DNA of 64,000 nt from Diplolepis rosae (GCA_030998225.1 JAPYXD010000680.1:5208001-5272000); one strand, 5' to 3'; shown: positions 22,290-33,260, numbered from the stretch's first letter. Translations and numbers: made by a program. Notes: generated by a model not told the origin, from the sequence alone.

Positions 22290-22680
22290 GCGGTTAAGAA
22301 ATCTTCTGTTAGAAATTCCAAAATTTTCAGACATAATTACCCCGGTGGAAATTTTGGATTGGAATTTAATCTAAACGAATCGAACTATTCAGAAATCTGT
22401 TTTCAAAATATTTTGAATCATTGTAAACCAATTCGAAAAAGGATTTGATTATGGTTTGATATTTGAATAAATTCAAATCAACCCGAGCTCGGATTGATTC
22501 AGATTAATTCGTATTAAAAACTTAGTTCGGATTCATTTGGATTTAAGCATTGTATTCAATCGGGATTTGCATCAAACAAGACTCAAAAAGTTTTCGGAAA
22601 CAGGTATCGGAATGGTTTGCATTCATTCGGATTGAATTCCTTTTTGAAAATTTCAAATTTGTTTGATTCAAAATTTTTTT
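22290..22680. repeat. AATCCGA-rich dispersed repeat
   Basis: One diverged unit with GGTGGAAATTTTGGATTGGA, AACCCGAGCTCGGATTGATT, CAGATTAATTCGTATTAA and CATTCGGATTGAATTCC. It abuts the GC-headed element at 22722. No coding potential. Confidence 0.6.
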
Positions 22681-22721
22681 TTGAATCAAAGAAACTTTTT
22701 TCTGGGTGTGATAACAAAAAA

Positions 22722-24124
22722 TCTGCCCGCTCCGCGGGCACATTCTCATGGCGCGCAGCTCGCTTCGTTTGCAATTTTGAGCGCGCCTAGGGCGCGCGAT
22801 TTGATCGTCGCGCTCCGTTCTTTCTGGACCTCGCGCTTCGCGCTCGGTCTTGTGCTCTTCACATACATTCAAGTTTATTTATTATAATTTGATACTGAAG
22901 CTCAAACCAATTTTATAATAATATTACAGATGATGTGAATTACACATTTTCTCAAAGTCACTCAATTTCTTTTTGAATTTAAGTGAAACAGGAAATTCAA
23001 TTTACTTAAGGCTCTATCAGCCTTAAGGAACACATTCTCATCATGGCGCTCGCGCTTCGCGCTCGATTTTCTGTATACATTTCAGTAACTTTTTAATAAA
23101 TTACATGATTAAAATAATTTATTTTCTTCCAAATCTCTCAAAAAGGGAAAACAATCGTAGACTTTATTTAAGGAAACGATTTTGCAGAACAACGCTTATT
23201 TCGTATCTCACATATTTTGGTGAAAAAATCGAATTTTTTTAATATTAAAAATCAAAACATAAAATATAAATCCTGTCCCGAAATGTCTTAATGAGAATTT
23301 GTAGACCTCATTTAGGCAAACAATTTTCCATCTAAACGTTTTTTTGCATCTCACATATTTTGTCTAAAAAATGGAATTTTTGAATTTTAATCGTATTTTT
23401 TGGAATTGAAACGAAAAATATATGTTTTATCAGAAAATGTGTGAGACAAAATTTGTAGATCTTTTTGAAACGACAAACTTTGTATTTTTACGTTTTTTTC
23501 GTATTTCGAATATTATTGTTAAAAAATTGAATTTTGGATTTTCAATCGTTTTTTTTTTAATTAAAAAGAAAAATATGCATCTTATGAAAAAATGTTACAA
23601 TTCAAATTTGTAAATCTTTATTTATTTAATAATATTGTATCATAACGTTTTTTCGTATTTTGTATAATTTAACTGGAAAATGGAATTTTGACATTGACTT
23701 TTTTTCGAATTTGAATATGCTGTAACATTTCTAATTTTGATTTAATCAAAAAATGTTATCAGGATAATTTGTAGAGATTTATGAGCACTATCAAAAACCA
23801 GTATTGAAATTTTTGATTTTTTCAAAAAGTTATTTTCAAAAACACAAAAGTAGTGCTGAATCCCTCAATTTTGATTGGATGTGGCTGGTTAACGAACTTG
23901 TCCTTACTTTTTTGGCTCCGATAAAGTGTACCAAAGCTCAATTCAATCTGATAATTCTATCGAGAGTTATGCCGCACACGAGCTACAGACAGACAGACAG
24001 ACATACACTTTCGTAAAAACCATTTTTTCTGACTCAGGGGGTCTCAAAACGTAAAGATTTGATGAAAATTTCGAAAGTCATTTTTCACATAAAACCAATA
24101 CCTTCTCATCCATGATGAGAATGT
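22722..24124 (-). mobile_element. Non-coding Helentron-like element, copy 1 (reference copy)
   Basis: On the + strand it opens with the hairpin TCTGCCCGCTCCGCGGGCA and ACATTCTCAT. CG-rich palindromes follow (GCGCCTAGGGCGC, CGCGCTTCGCGC), then a second one near 23045, then a long AT-rich body. It closes with CTTCTCATCCATGATGAGAA and TGT. The words ACATTCTCAT near one end and ATGAGAATGT at the other form inverted repeats. One is at the very terminus and the other sits inside an 18-base hairpin, with T/A runs flanking both. This asymmetric arrangement resembles Helentron-type non-autonomous elements if read on the minus strand. It has no open frame of note and no Rep/helicase. It holds the empty TTAA site at 23168-23171 for the insertion seen at 48235. 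Confidence 0.6.
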
Positions 24125-24159
24125 AAAAACTGTGAAACAAACTAAGGAACAGGAGACTG

Positions 24160-24312
24160 AGGGTGCTGTCCCATCTCAGGAAAATAGGATAATAGAGGAG
24201 CAGGATTCAACCAATGAGATAGTTGCCTAAGTCTGTGCAATAATCTCATTGGCTGAATTCTGTTCTTTTATTCCTCTATTATCCTATTTTCCTTCGCATG
24301 CGACTGTGCCCT
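24160..24312. mobile_element. Small hairpin element, 153 bp
   Basis: Inverted repeat with a core of GGAAAATAGGATAATAGAGG against CCTCTATTATCCTATTTTCC, continuing through GATTCAACCAATGAGAT against ATCTCATTGGCTGAATTC. The outer ends AGGGTGCTGTC and GACTGTGCCCT pair less well. About 20 bases separate the arms. No target duplication was recognised. Confidence 0.7.
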
Positions 24313-25110
24313 GACATTAATTTTGTTCTTACTCATAAAAATCAATTTCTTATTTCTCCTGATGTTTGGAGAATGGAGAAACAAAAGAACCGAAATTCAT
24401 TTTAAGTTTGGTATGGTCACTAAGGAAAAGAAGTACCTTTTGCAATGGGATAAGACTGGCGGAGATGATGTTGGGGTCTAATTGTGAGATGCGGGGTCCA
24501 TTATGGAATACGAAATTACAGGCCCAGGGACTCCGACTGCCGCATCTGTAGAGTAGTTGTCTGATGCTAGTTATGTTCTGTTTTTTAAGCACGAGTATAT
24601 ATTCCAAGAATATCCATCTTTTTGGATAACTCAAGGTCCATTTGTGTCATTTTGGGCTTTGCTACTGGTATCCTTAGTTCTCTATGCCTTATACCTAATG
24701 CCGATTCACAAGGGTGTAAACATTTTCAATGTGCAGCATTACAGCCCGTTACTCGGACCGGTGACCACAACTCAAATTACTTCCGCTGTAATTTGCTTAA
24801 CCTGCAAAATAATTTTCAGAGAATCTGCGCTAGACATCGTTACAAAATGCTTCAGCTTTAAGCGTTCCTTGCTTGAAGGTCAAAGGAAACCGACATGCTA
24901 CCTTTGCCAACTAAGAATGGTCTATTGAATGGCCCATTAGAGATATTACGCACAATAGATGAGGGTTTCTAACCTTGTTCTTTTCTTTATTCTTTCATTG
25001 CCAGATGTAAAAATATTGTATTTTAGGGATCAAAGATAAAATTCACAGGTTCCTCAATTTTTAGCTGTTCGGATATTTATTCTATGCTTTTTTTTTCACA
25101 GTCTATAATT
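24313..25110. other. Balanced, unique-looking sequence
   Basis: 24360-24930 has more balanced composition and longer open frames on both strands, including a + frame at 24557-24928 with a hydrophobic stretch. None resembles a known family, and the opposite-strand frames argue against calling a gene. Confidence 0.35.
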
Positions 25111-25153
25111 TATACTCTCTCAATTTGAATCAATGGTATTTCACGGAAAAATA

Positions 25154-25424
25154 CTCTCTAAATTTGAATCAGTCAAAATCTGCTGATTATCAGTGAAATT
25201 TGACTGATTCAAATAGCTGAAAAGAGGTTACTGTAAATCAGTTAAATTTCACTGATTATTTTAGTGAAAATTGACTGATTTGACAGTGAAAAATATTTTT
25301 TCACTGATGAATCAATGGAAATTAACTGATTTAACAGTGAAAAATATCTTTTCACTGATTCATCAGTGAAAAGTCAAATCATTGATTCAATTAGTCAAAA
25401 TTTGACTGATTCAGATTTAGAGAG
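25154..25424. mobile_element. CTCTAAA-type MITE, 271 bp, intact
   Basis: The ends CTCTCTAAATTTGAATCAGT and CTGATTCAGATTTAGAGAG are identical to the copy at 19253. TA lies at 25152-25153 and 25425-25426. It is longer than that copy because the internal TGACTGATTTGACAGTGAAA block is duplicated. A short extra end (ATACTCTCTCAATTTGAATC) lies just upstream near 25113. Confidence 0.85.
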
Positions 25425-25426
25425 TA

Positions 25427-25995
25427 GTGAAATTGTCACTAAAGTTGACTAGAAATAGCAGTTTTCGTTATTTGGCCGTAAAAAAATCACACCGCGGTGT
25501 GATTGAAAAATAAATTGATTTTCATGTGTATAAATAATATATAAAGTTACGAAAATAAGCGTATATAAATGTATCGAAGATTTGCTAAACGATAGTACAG
25601 AAATTATAATTTTGCTTAATTAAGAAATTATTGTTAAGTATTTTCATGTTTTATCACATTTTCATTAAGATCGCTTTGTAATATTTTTTCATTATGATAG
25701 ATTATTATTTTTAAAATAATTAACTTTAATTGGCAAGTTTTGAGAAATCTAATTTACACACATTATGCGTAAAAATCAACTTTACACACGGAAAACGATG
25801 CGTAAAGACGTACTTTACGCATACTATGAAGACAATTCTGTTTACTGATTAAATTTAGTGACAATTTAAATATTTTTTAGTGAACTGCCGCTGATTCATA
25901 ATAAAATTTTCACTCGAGTGAAAAAATAACCTATTTCCGGCTATTTTATAAGTGAAATCTTACTGATTGAAATTTAGTCAAAAGTTCTCGAATCG
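25427..25995. other. AT-rich with TCAGTGAAA and CGTAAA words
   Basis: Scraps of palindromic sequence (TGCGTAAAAATCAACTTTAC, TTTACGCATACTATG) near 25760-25830. No gene. Confidence 0.4.
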
Positions 25996-25996
25996 T

Positions 25997-26034
25997 TTCT
26001 AATCAATATTTTTCTCATTTTGTTACAGGTAAGT
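25997..26034 (+). promoter_or_regulatory. Candidate recursive splice (ratchet) site 1
   Basis: TTTCTAATC (branch-point-like CTAAT) is followed by a T/C-rich tract, then TGTTACAG at 26021-26028, joined without a gap to GTAAGT at 26029-26034. A 3' splice site abutting a consensus 5' splice site with zero exon between them is the signature of recursive splicing in long insect introns. Its twin at 61386 has the same layout. Transcription would be on the + strand. Confidence 0.6.
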
Positions 26035-26039
26035 CGAAT

Positions 26040-26600
26040 GGATTTGACTTTAACTAAAAATATCGTTAATGACCCATTATAAGGCACTAACGTAAGTTTT
26101 TTAAAATTGCTTAATCTAAAAAAGATAAAGTTTGAACTAAATGAGTTTTGTGTTGGGATGATGATATAATGTCAGTAGCAGAAAATTGTTATTTATATTA
26201 AAATATTTGTTTTGGAAGAGTGCAGAACGATTGATATTCAAATTACCATGAACCTTTTCAAATGTGTCATATTTGATGTAGAGGCACCGATTGTCATGGT
26301 AATTTAAATGTCATTCAGAAGGCACTTCTGTATTACGAGATGATATTTAGTGAAGGAATGAATAAAAGTGAAGAAAGAAAATAGAGAAGTTACTCAAAGC
26401 GGAAGAAGCAGGGCGGAAAGGGTTGTGCGTCACGTTAGCCAAGATCGAGGTGTGTGAGTGGGACTAATTCTTTAAACGAGCGTCTGAGCGAGACGAAATC
26501 GCCACCGTAGCCGTAAATCATTACAAACGAACGGAAGGTTATACTCGAAAGTACCTGTTATGTTCAAAGGAAACTCAAAAAAATTTTGGCAAATAAACCA
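26040..26600. other. Intronic-looking DNA; small hairpin and balanced island
   Basis: GATATTCAAATTACCATGA near 26232 opposes TCATGGTAATTTAAATGTC near 26295, a short imperfect hairpin. 26370-26560 is GC-richer. No gene. Confidence 0.4.
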
Positions 26601-26610
26601 ACCAAATCAA

Positions 26611-27970
26611 GCAACCCTGGACAATCCGAACCATTCCGAAATATTTTTCTGAACCGATCTGAAAAATGTTTTGAATCTCATTTCATGCAAATTTATTGCA
26701 ATTCAATAGGTCTCAATCCCAATGAATCCGAGTTCGAATAGATTCAAATTTATTCTTATTGATGTCTCGGATTAAATCGGATCGAGTAGGATTGGTTCTC
26801 AACCGATTTACATTATGTAGAAAATAGATTTCTGAATGGTTTGGATATCTCTGATTCAATAGGATTGACTTCCAATCCGAAACGTTCGTACCTTTTAACA
26901 AAAACTTTTTATGTTCCAAGAATCACTAAAAGAAATGCTAACCTACAAATTAAAATATATTTAGCGATTCAAATTTATATAACTACCCTGGAAAATCCGA
27001 GCCACTCCAAAATCTGTTTCCGAACTGGTCTGGAAGATGTTTTGAAACTCATTAGATGAAAATCAGTTGCAAATCAATCCGTTCCAATCGAAATGAATTT
27101 CAGCACGGGTAGATTCGGATTTATTCGTATTAAGGTCTTGGATGAAATCAGAAGGAGCCGGATTGGTTCTCAACCGATTTATATCGAGTTGATTACTTCA
27201 GAAATGATTTCAGAATCGTTTGGAATATCTCTGACTATATCGGATTAAATTCCAAATCGAAACGTTCGCTACGGTACCTACAAATGGAAATCAGTTATAT
27301 TCCAGGGACCACTGAAAGAAATCTTAACTTCCAAATTGAAATATATTTTTAGATTAATATCTGAATAACTACCCTGGCATATCCGAATTTGTTGCATTTC
27401 AATCCGCCTCAATACGAATGAATCCGAGCTTGGATATATCTGGATTAATTCTTATTAAACTCTCGAACTAAATCGAACAAAGTCAGATTGGTATCCAATC
27501 GATATACATCGAGTCGATTGGTTTGAAAATATATTTCAGAATCGCTTGTAATATCTCGGATTTGATTGGATTGAATGCCATCCGAAACGTCCGTACCTTT
27601 TAATAAAAGAGACCACTAAAAGAAATTCTAACCTTAAAATAAAAATATATTTAGCTATTCAAATCTATATAACTACCCTAGCAAATCCGAGACACTCCAA
27701 AATCTGTTTCCGAACCGATCCGAAGAATGTCTTGAATCTTTATTGATGCAAATCGTTTGAAAATCATTCCTTCTCAATCGGAATGAATCCGAGCTCGGAT
27801 ATATTCCAATTAATGTTTATTAAAGTCTCGAACTAAATAAAATAAAGTCAGATTGATTACCAATCGATTTACATCGATGCGATTGGTTTGAAAAAAGATT
27901 TTGGAATCGCCTGTAATATCTCTGATTTGATTGGATTGAATTCCAATCTGAAACGTTCGCTACGCTACCG
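26611..27970. repeat. Tandem array, four diverged units of about 300-385 bp
   Basis: The word AACTACCCTGGAAAATCCGA and variants recur at about 26611, 26981, 27368 and 27672. Each is followed by CGAAACGTTCG at the unit end and by TTCTCAACCGATTTACAT-like blocks in the middle. Unit 3 lacks a block of about 75 bp near its start, which explains its shorter length. The units belong to the AATCCGA family that occurs singly at 22.3, 29.1 and 30.3 kb. Confidence 0.78.
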
Positions 27971-28703
27971 TTTAATGGAAACACGTGTCTCACATCTATA
28001 ATCGTTTAATGACTAGAATTATTTGACTGAAGTTAAAAATTTGAGAATAGCAATGCAGTTTAGAGATGACAAGCTATAATTTCAAAAATGAAGAACTACT
28101 TGTTAGAAAACTGCAACTTAGAATTTCCGGTTGCATAATAGATGTATATTACATTTTTATGCTCGTTTAAACTGTCTAGAAGACAATCAACATAGAGTCT
28201 AAATGGCACAGACGGGTCGTAAATGCAAAAAATTAATTCATCATAAATAAAACCAGGATGTTAGTTTATCGAAGCATTTATCAGCGTCGAAGGAAAGCCT
28301 TTTGTCATTCGGGATGTATTTCTAAACATTGAACTCAAGCGTCCGCGAGCCATAAAATGTCCGCGGCTACGTACAGAACATAGGCTAATGATGTGCAAAA
28401 ATTCTCCCTGTGTCTATAATGAGACTCGTTAGTGACATCAGCATAGGAGGATTTTAAAGAAGTTGAGAAAAATCGGAAACGATTGATGTTGATGCGGAAT
28501 GCAGAAAGACTTCGTTATAGGATTTATTGCATGCTAATCTTATGTTTATCATTATTTATCTCTTAATTATTGACTATATCTCCAGGCAGGATAAGGACCT
28601 ATTTCAAATTGATAGTTTACTACACAGGTCTGCGAAATAACGGCTTTTGAAATTGGCGTGTCACGTGATACTTTCAAGATTCATAGAAAAAAAATTGACC
28701 ATA
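27971..28703. other. Unique-looking AT-rich DNA
   Basis: No recognised gene, repeat or RNA. Confidence 0.45.
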
Positions 28704-28937
28704 GGGGCCATCCATATACCACGTGGACAATTTTGCGCAATTCCCCCCCCACCCCCTCCACTCTGTTCACGTGGACATATTTCATGGAAATATAGATATT
28801 TCAGTATATTTTTCGCAGATTTAGGGAGACGTGTGTCAACGTGGATTCTAGCCCCCCCGTCCCCCTCGTGGATAAGCGTGGAGTTTTGCCACACCCCCCA
28901 CCCCCCTAAACTGTCCACACGGTATATGGATGGCCCC
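28704..28937. mobile_element. GGGGCCATCCATATA foldback MITE, 234 bp
   Basis: The ends are GGGGCCATCCATATACCACG and GTATATGGATGGCCCC, inverted. C-runs of seven to eight bases flank the interior arms (CCCCCCCCACCCCC and CCCCCCGTCCCCC). I know similar GGGGCCATCCATA-ended, G/C-run-rich short elements as widespread in arthropods. The target duplication is not clear, so the superfamily is left open. Confidence 0.78.
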
Positions 28938-29109
28938 AATAATAGACAATTTTGTCTGTCCAGCATAATTTTCCCGAAAAATTATTTTTTTTCTATTGAA
29001 TCATGTAATGCATTTGAAACGCAGTTTTTTTCCATAGAATAAGTCACGAAGAATTCAGTTGTTCATTGTTCTATTCTTGTATTCGAAATTTGGAGTAGCT
29101 ACCGGAAAT

Positions 29110-29465
29110 AATAGAATCCATGGCGAAAGTTTCGGATTGGGATTCAATCCGAGGAAATTAGAGCTATTTCGAGCCATTCCGAATACATACGTAAAAAGTT
29201 TTGAATATCAAACGATGAAACTCGGCTGAAAATGAATCCAGCTCAATTTAATTCGATCCGATTCAATCCGAAACTTCAAAACGTATTAATCCGTTTTAGA
29301 TCAACCTGATGTCTGATTCATTCGGTATAATTAAGATTGAAAACTTAGTTTGGAATTCGGTTTGAAGTATCGGATTGATTTCTAACCGATTTGCATTGAA
29401 CGAGATTCAAACTGTTTTTTGGATTTTGGCTCAGATTGAATTCCTTACTATATTAATTCGCCAGG
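29110..29465. repeat. AATCCGA-rich dispersed repeat
   Basis: A single unit opening GGCGAAAGTTTCGGATTGGG and closing with GGATTTTGGCTCAGATTGAA and TCGCCAGGGG. It has the family words AATCCGAGG, GATCCGATTCAATCCGAA and TTCTAACCGATTTGCAT. The AGTTTCGGATTG opening recurs near 30300. Confidence 0.6.
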
Positions 29466-29569
29466 GGTGAATAAGAATAGGATGAGTTTTGTTAACAGGC
29501 TATAGTGTCGTAGATTTATTAAGAAGCTTGAAATAAAATTGGAAGAATATTCGCAGGTCTTAGTAGATT

Positions 29570-30010
29570 AACATTGAATAAATTTGACATAGTTCGTGTC
29601 TCTCACGAGTTGAGTGTGAACTCGGCATTTTTGCCGCCTGTCCCCGAAGCATTCTCGATCTGTCATCGAGCCCGAGCCTGCAGCTCGACGAGGACTATTA
29701 ATCAGACCGACCGGTCGGTGGTCCCTTTAAACGGATTTAAAGGATGACACCGACAAAGAGCGCTTTTTCGAGAGCCCTCGCTCACTCGCGGAGCCTCGCC
29801 TTCGCTTTCGCCCTGCCTCTTCGTCCAAGAGTCCGCGTATCCGATGGCATTCCTCTTTTTTCAATAACGGATGGTCTGAACGCTCTTTGCGAATATTACG
29901 TCGCTATGTATTCCCAATGATACGCTCGATTTTTCATTCTGTTACACGGATGTACCTGCGAACGCACCACGATTCGTAATGCCGCGTGGCTCAGAGTCCC
30001 CAAAGTTTGC
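29570..30010. other. GC-richer island
   Basis: 29610-29840 is among the most balanced sequence in the window and appears unique. No exon with a convincing reading frame was found. Confidence 0.4.
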
Positions 30011-30284
30011 GATATAGTACCATTGATATTTTTTAATATATTGCAATGTGTATTTCATTTATATTTCATTGAAAATCATTCTGCAGTATCGGAAAAAAAG
30101 TATTAAGATATTGCGAATTTTAAAAGAGGGATATATGGTCATTTAAATGCAATGTTATGTGCGTTATTAGTCACGTGAATATCAAGACAAAATGTAACAA
30201 ATTTTAGGTTCTGCAACTTTTTTTGGTAGAATAGTTATTGTTTCCTGCTTCAATTTTAAGGGATTATGAAAATATGCTAACACT

Positions 30285-30720
30285 CGAGCAACCCTGATGA
30301 AAGTATCGGAATGTAATTCAATCCGAGTGAGTCAGAGATATTAAATAATCTGTTTCCGAACCATTTGGATTTATTCCGAGCCAATTCGAAAAACATAAAA
30401 TCGGTTTGCTGTAAAACGGTTGAAAATCAATCAGTCTCAATCCGAAGTGTCAATCCGAATGAATATGATGACAGTTTAGTCCGAACTAATCAGAATTAAT
30501 TTGAACTCGGATCGATCAAAACCGAATTTTCGTCCGAATCCTTGGGACTGCGGATTCATTGTGATTGATTCGGATCGAAAATTCGGTTTTTATCAATCCG
30601 AGTACAGATTAATTCTGATTGGTTCGGACTTTAAACTGTCTTCATATTCATTCAGATTGTCACTTCGGATTGAGACTGATTGATTTTCAACCGTTTTACA
30701 GCAAACGGATTCGTAAAAAA
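30285..30720. repeat. AATCCGA repeat with palindromic centre
   Basis: It opens GCAACCCTGATGAAAGTATC and leads into a foldback at about 30402-30709. GGTTTGCTGTAAAACGGTTG is mirrored by CAACCGTTTTACAGCAAACG, TCAATCAGTCTCAATCCGAA by TTCGGATTGAGACTGATTGA, and AAAACCGAATTTTCG by CGAAAATTCGGTTTT. The arms are about 140 bases around a short centre near 30556. Confidence 0.72.
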
Positions 30721-31671
30721 TTGTACGAAAAGTACAGTTACTGCTTGGATCGTTATAAAATTTTGACACAATATTTTGGAATACATATACTTTCAGAAAA
30801 TGAAAAAAAATCAATTTTTTGAAACGGCTAGATTGGTATGATCCCTTAAGGGAATCTCTGTAGTAACGACCATTTTTCAAGGCTTTCTTTAGAATTTTAC
30901 TGTGAAAAAAGTTATCAATATTTTTGAATGCGGTTTTTTAAAAATATTTATTAAACCGTGAACTAAAAAATGAAATGGTTCTCTCTCTGACTACCCTTCA
31001 GATTTTTAAGATAACAATTTTTAAAATTTGAAAAAAATGATTTTTTTCGATCTTTTAAAAAATTCATAAAACATTTGTTATAAACAATAGGAAGCCAAAT
31101 GAGAGTCAAGCGATAGCGATAACAATGTCTCACATTTTTAAAAAAGGCGGACCCAAATTCGTCCGATCAGTCGTTAGAAATCGTGTGAACTAGTTTGAAA
31201 AACGCGTTTAAAGTTCACTTTCCTCCGGGAAATTGACACTTAGAATTAATCGATCCATTTGCAATTTTATTTAAATAACATAAACTGTTAAAAAATACAA
31301 ACAAACTAAAAATCGATTTATTGAAAATATTACTACAGAAGACCCCCTTAGGTAAGATTAATATCATTTTAAAATACCGAATTGGGATGCATTCATTAAC
31401 ACTTGGTAAGTCACAAATTGTTAAAATAATATTAAATAATCTCCAACTTGTCACTATATCCTAACCTTGCTAAAAATTGAGTAAAATTTCTCAAACTGTT
31501 TTTCTCTGTGTTCTGAAAATTGTTCCTCAGCCTTCTCTTGAAATACGTCTTAACTTTTCATCAATTTTTCTCGTATCCTAGACTGAACAACGAAGTTCGG
31601 GACTATTCCATGAACAAATTTTAATATTTCGCGTCTAGGACTGTTTTCCACTCACCATCCCTGGCAATAGC
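30721..31671. other. AT-rich, nothing recognised
   Basis: No gene or repeat end identified. Confidence 0.45.
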
Positions 31672-32212
31672 TTAAGGAGGGAGATACCTCTAGAACCCTT
31701 AAAAAAGCAGTTTTTTTCAATTTTATTCTGGGAGAATGAAAACGAAGCAAGTCCGGATTTTTTGCATATATTAGAAGGCATTATTTAACTTCAAAAAAAC
31801 AATTTTTTCATGATAGAAAAATACAAAATGGCGGAAATATGACGGATCCCGTCGATAGCGTCGCTGCTAACATTTTTTGCGGCCGTCAACTTCCTGGCTA
31901 GGTTTTTCATCTGAAACGATAAAAGAAAATTTGTTATAAATCGGGAAGCTTTTATCGAGTGCATAGCAGGGGGGTTTTGAGAATTTCGAAAAATTGGGTA
32001 TATTTTCATGCGTTTCGTGAAAATTGCCATTTTTACCCGTGTTTTTTGACATGAAAATAGTTAAACAACTGTAGAAATATTATATCGTGACATGTTTCCG
32101 TACACGTTCCTTGTTACATTGACCCACAGTTATAATTCTGTAATATTTATTTTGGTTTGGGGTCAGCTTAGTTTCTAATTATTTATGTCATAGAGGACAT
32201 AAACATTAGGAA

Positions 32213-32253
32213 GGCAAACGTTTCGGCTACAGATGGGGGCCCTCTTCAGTGCC
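32213..32253 (-). ncRNA. Hammerhead-ribozyme-like motif 3
   Basis: Read on the minus strand it has stem I GGCA/TGCC, CTGAAGA, then stem II with GGCC opposite AGCC, GAAAC and GTT. The A weakens stem II relative to its partner at 32483. Stem III again has only ACGU and no loop. Confidence 0.45.
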
Positions 32254-32482
32254 AATTAGCTTAATTGTAACCTTTAAATATTTATTAACTAATACATGCA
32301 ATTAAAAAATATATGGTATTTTTTGTTTTTTTGTTTTTTTCCTTTTTGCTTATTAATTAAAAATAGAGTAAACATGCAGAAAAACTTATGAGTAAGCGAG
32401 TTTCTAGGTGTAAAAAATACCATATATTTTTTAATTGCATGTATTAGTTAATAAATATTTAAAGGTTACAATTAAGCTAATT

Positions 32483-32523
32483 GGCACTGAAGAGGGCCCC
32501 CATCTGTGGCCGAAACGTTTGCC
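32483..32523 (+). ncRNA. Hammerhead-ribozyme-like motif 4
   Basis: Stem I GGCA/TGCC, CTGAAGA core, stem II GGCC/GGCC, GAAAC and GTT. Compared with motifs 1 and 2 only the stem II loop differs (CATCTGT in place of CATATGT). Pairing is conserved while the loop varies, although this is a single difference. Confidence 0.5.
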
Positions 32524-32905
32524 TTCCTAATGTTTATGTCCTCTATGACATAAATAATTAGAAACTAAGCTGACCCCAAGCCAAAATAAATATTACAGAA
32601 ATGTGGAAATATTATTTTTCTCGAAAAAGCGCCCTATTACGCACTTGAATATAGAAATATCATAAAATACTGTTTCATTCAAGTAAATCGGTTGAATAGT
32701 TTGCTCGCAATCTTGACGGCCGGAAAAAAAAGTTAGTTTCGAGAAAACGAGCCTCAAAGTTTTTGTACATGAAAAAATATGTTTCATTCAACTTACGGGT
32801 CATGAATGTTGGTGGATATTTATATTTTTGAATAGTTTTTCAATCGATTTGAACAAAAAAAAATTTTTGATTTTTTGAAAGTTCTAGGGGTATCTCCCCC
32901 CTTAA

Positions 32906-33256
32906 GGGCATGTGATACTTAGTAAATTAGCAAATTTTATTGATTTTAGGTTTCTACATGTTTGTGTCCAAAATACATAAAATTTAATTTAAAAAATTTG
33001 GGAAATGGTCGATAAGATAAAAACGGACGTAGATAGACTACTTTTGGTAGCGAAAAAGAAAAAAAATCAATTTCACAAAATATAACAAATTTTTTTTTCA
33101 TAGTCAAAATCAAAAGTATATCTACGTCCGTTTTTATCTTATCGACCATTTCTCAAATTTTGGAAACTAAATTTTATGTATTTTGCACACAAACATGTAG
33201 AAACTTGACCAAATCTTCCACATGAAATTCCTAATTTTCTCAAGTATCACGTGCCC
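32906..33256. mobile_element. TTAA-target foldback, 351 bp, intact
   Basis: It starts GGGCATGTGATACTTAG after TTAA 32902-32905 and ends CAAGTATCACGTGCCC before TTAA 33257-33260. The arms pair over most of their length (GATAAAAACGGACGTAGATA against TATCTACGTCCGTTTTTATC). Its left TTAA is also the right TTAA of the preceding element. No coding potential. Confidence 0.88.
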
Positions 33257-33260
33257 TTAA

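Larger units (their letters stand above)
32136..32600. mobile_element. Foldback with a hammerhead-like motif in each arm
   Basis: Arms of about 190 bp: TTCTGTAATATTTATTTTGG at the left is mirrored by CCAAAATAAATATTACAGAA at the right. A spacer of about 80 bases is T-rich on one side. Each arm holds GAAGAGGGCC and CGAAACGTTTGCC and, further out, GACCC. This is the same design as 20099-21433 with a different arm sequence outside the motif. It is nested in the TTAA element. Confidence 0.75.
31676..32901. mobile_element. TTAA-target element, 1.23 kb
   Basis: It lies between TTAA at 31672-31675 and TTAA at 32902-32905. The ends GGAGGGAGATACCTCTAGAA and TTCTAGGGGTATCTCCCCCC are inverted, with a few mismatches. 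The interior has no transposase. It contains the hammerhead-like foldback at 32136-32600 as a nested insertion, plus loosely inverted AT-rich arms. TTAA targeting is typical of piggyBac-type transposition, but the ends do not start CCC. Confidence 0.75.

Noticed and set aside
24557..24928. Open frame of 123 codons with a hydrophobic segment
   Set aside because: No recognisable domain, antisense frames of similar length overlap it, and no splice or promoter context was seen. In 64 kb, chance frames of this size are expected in the balanced-composition islands.
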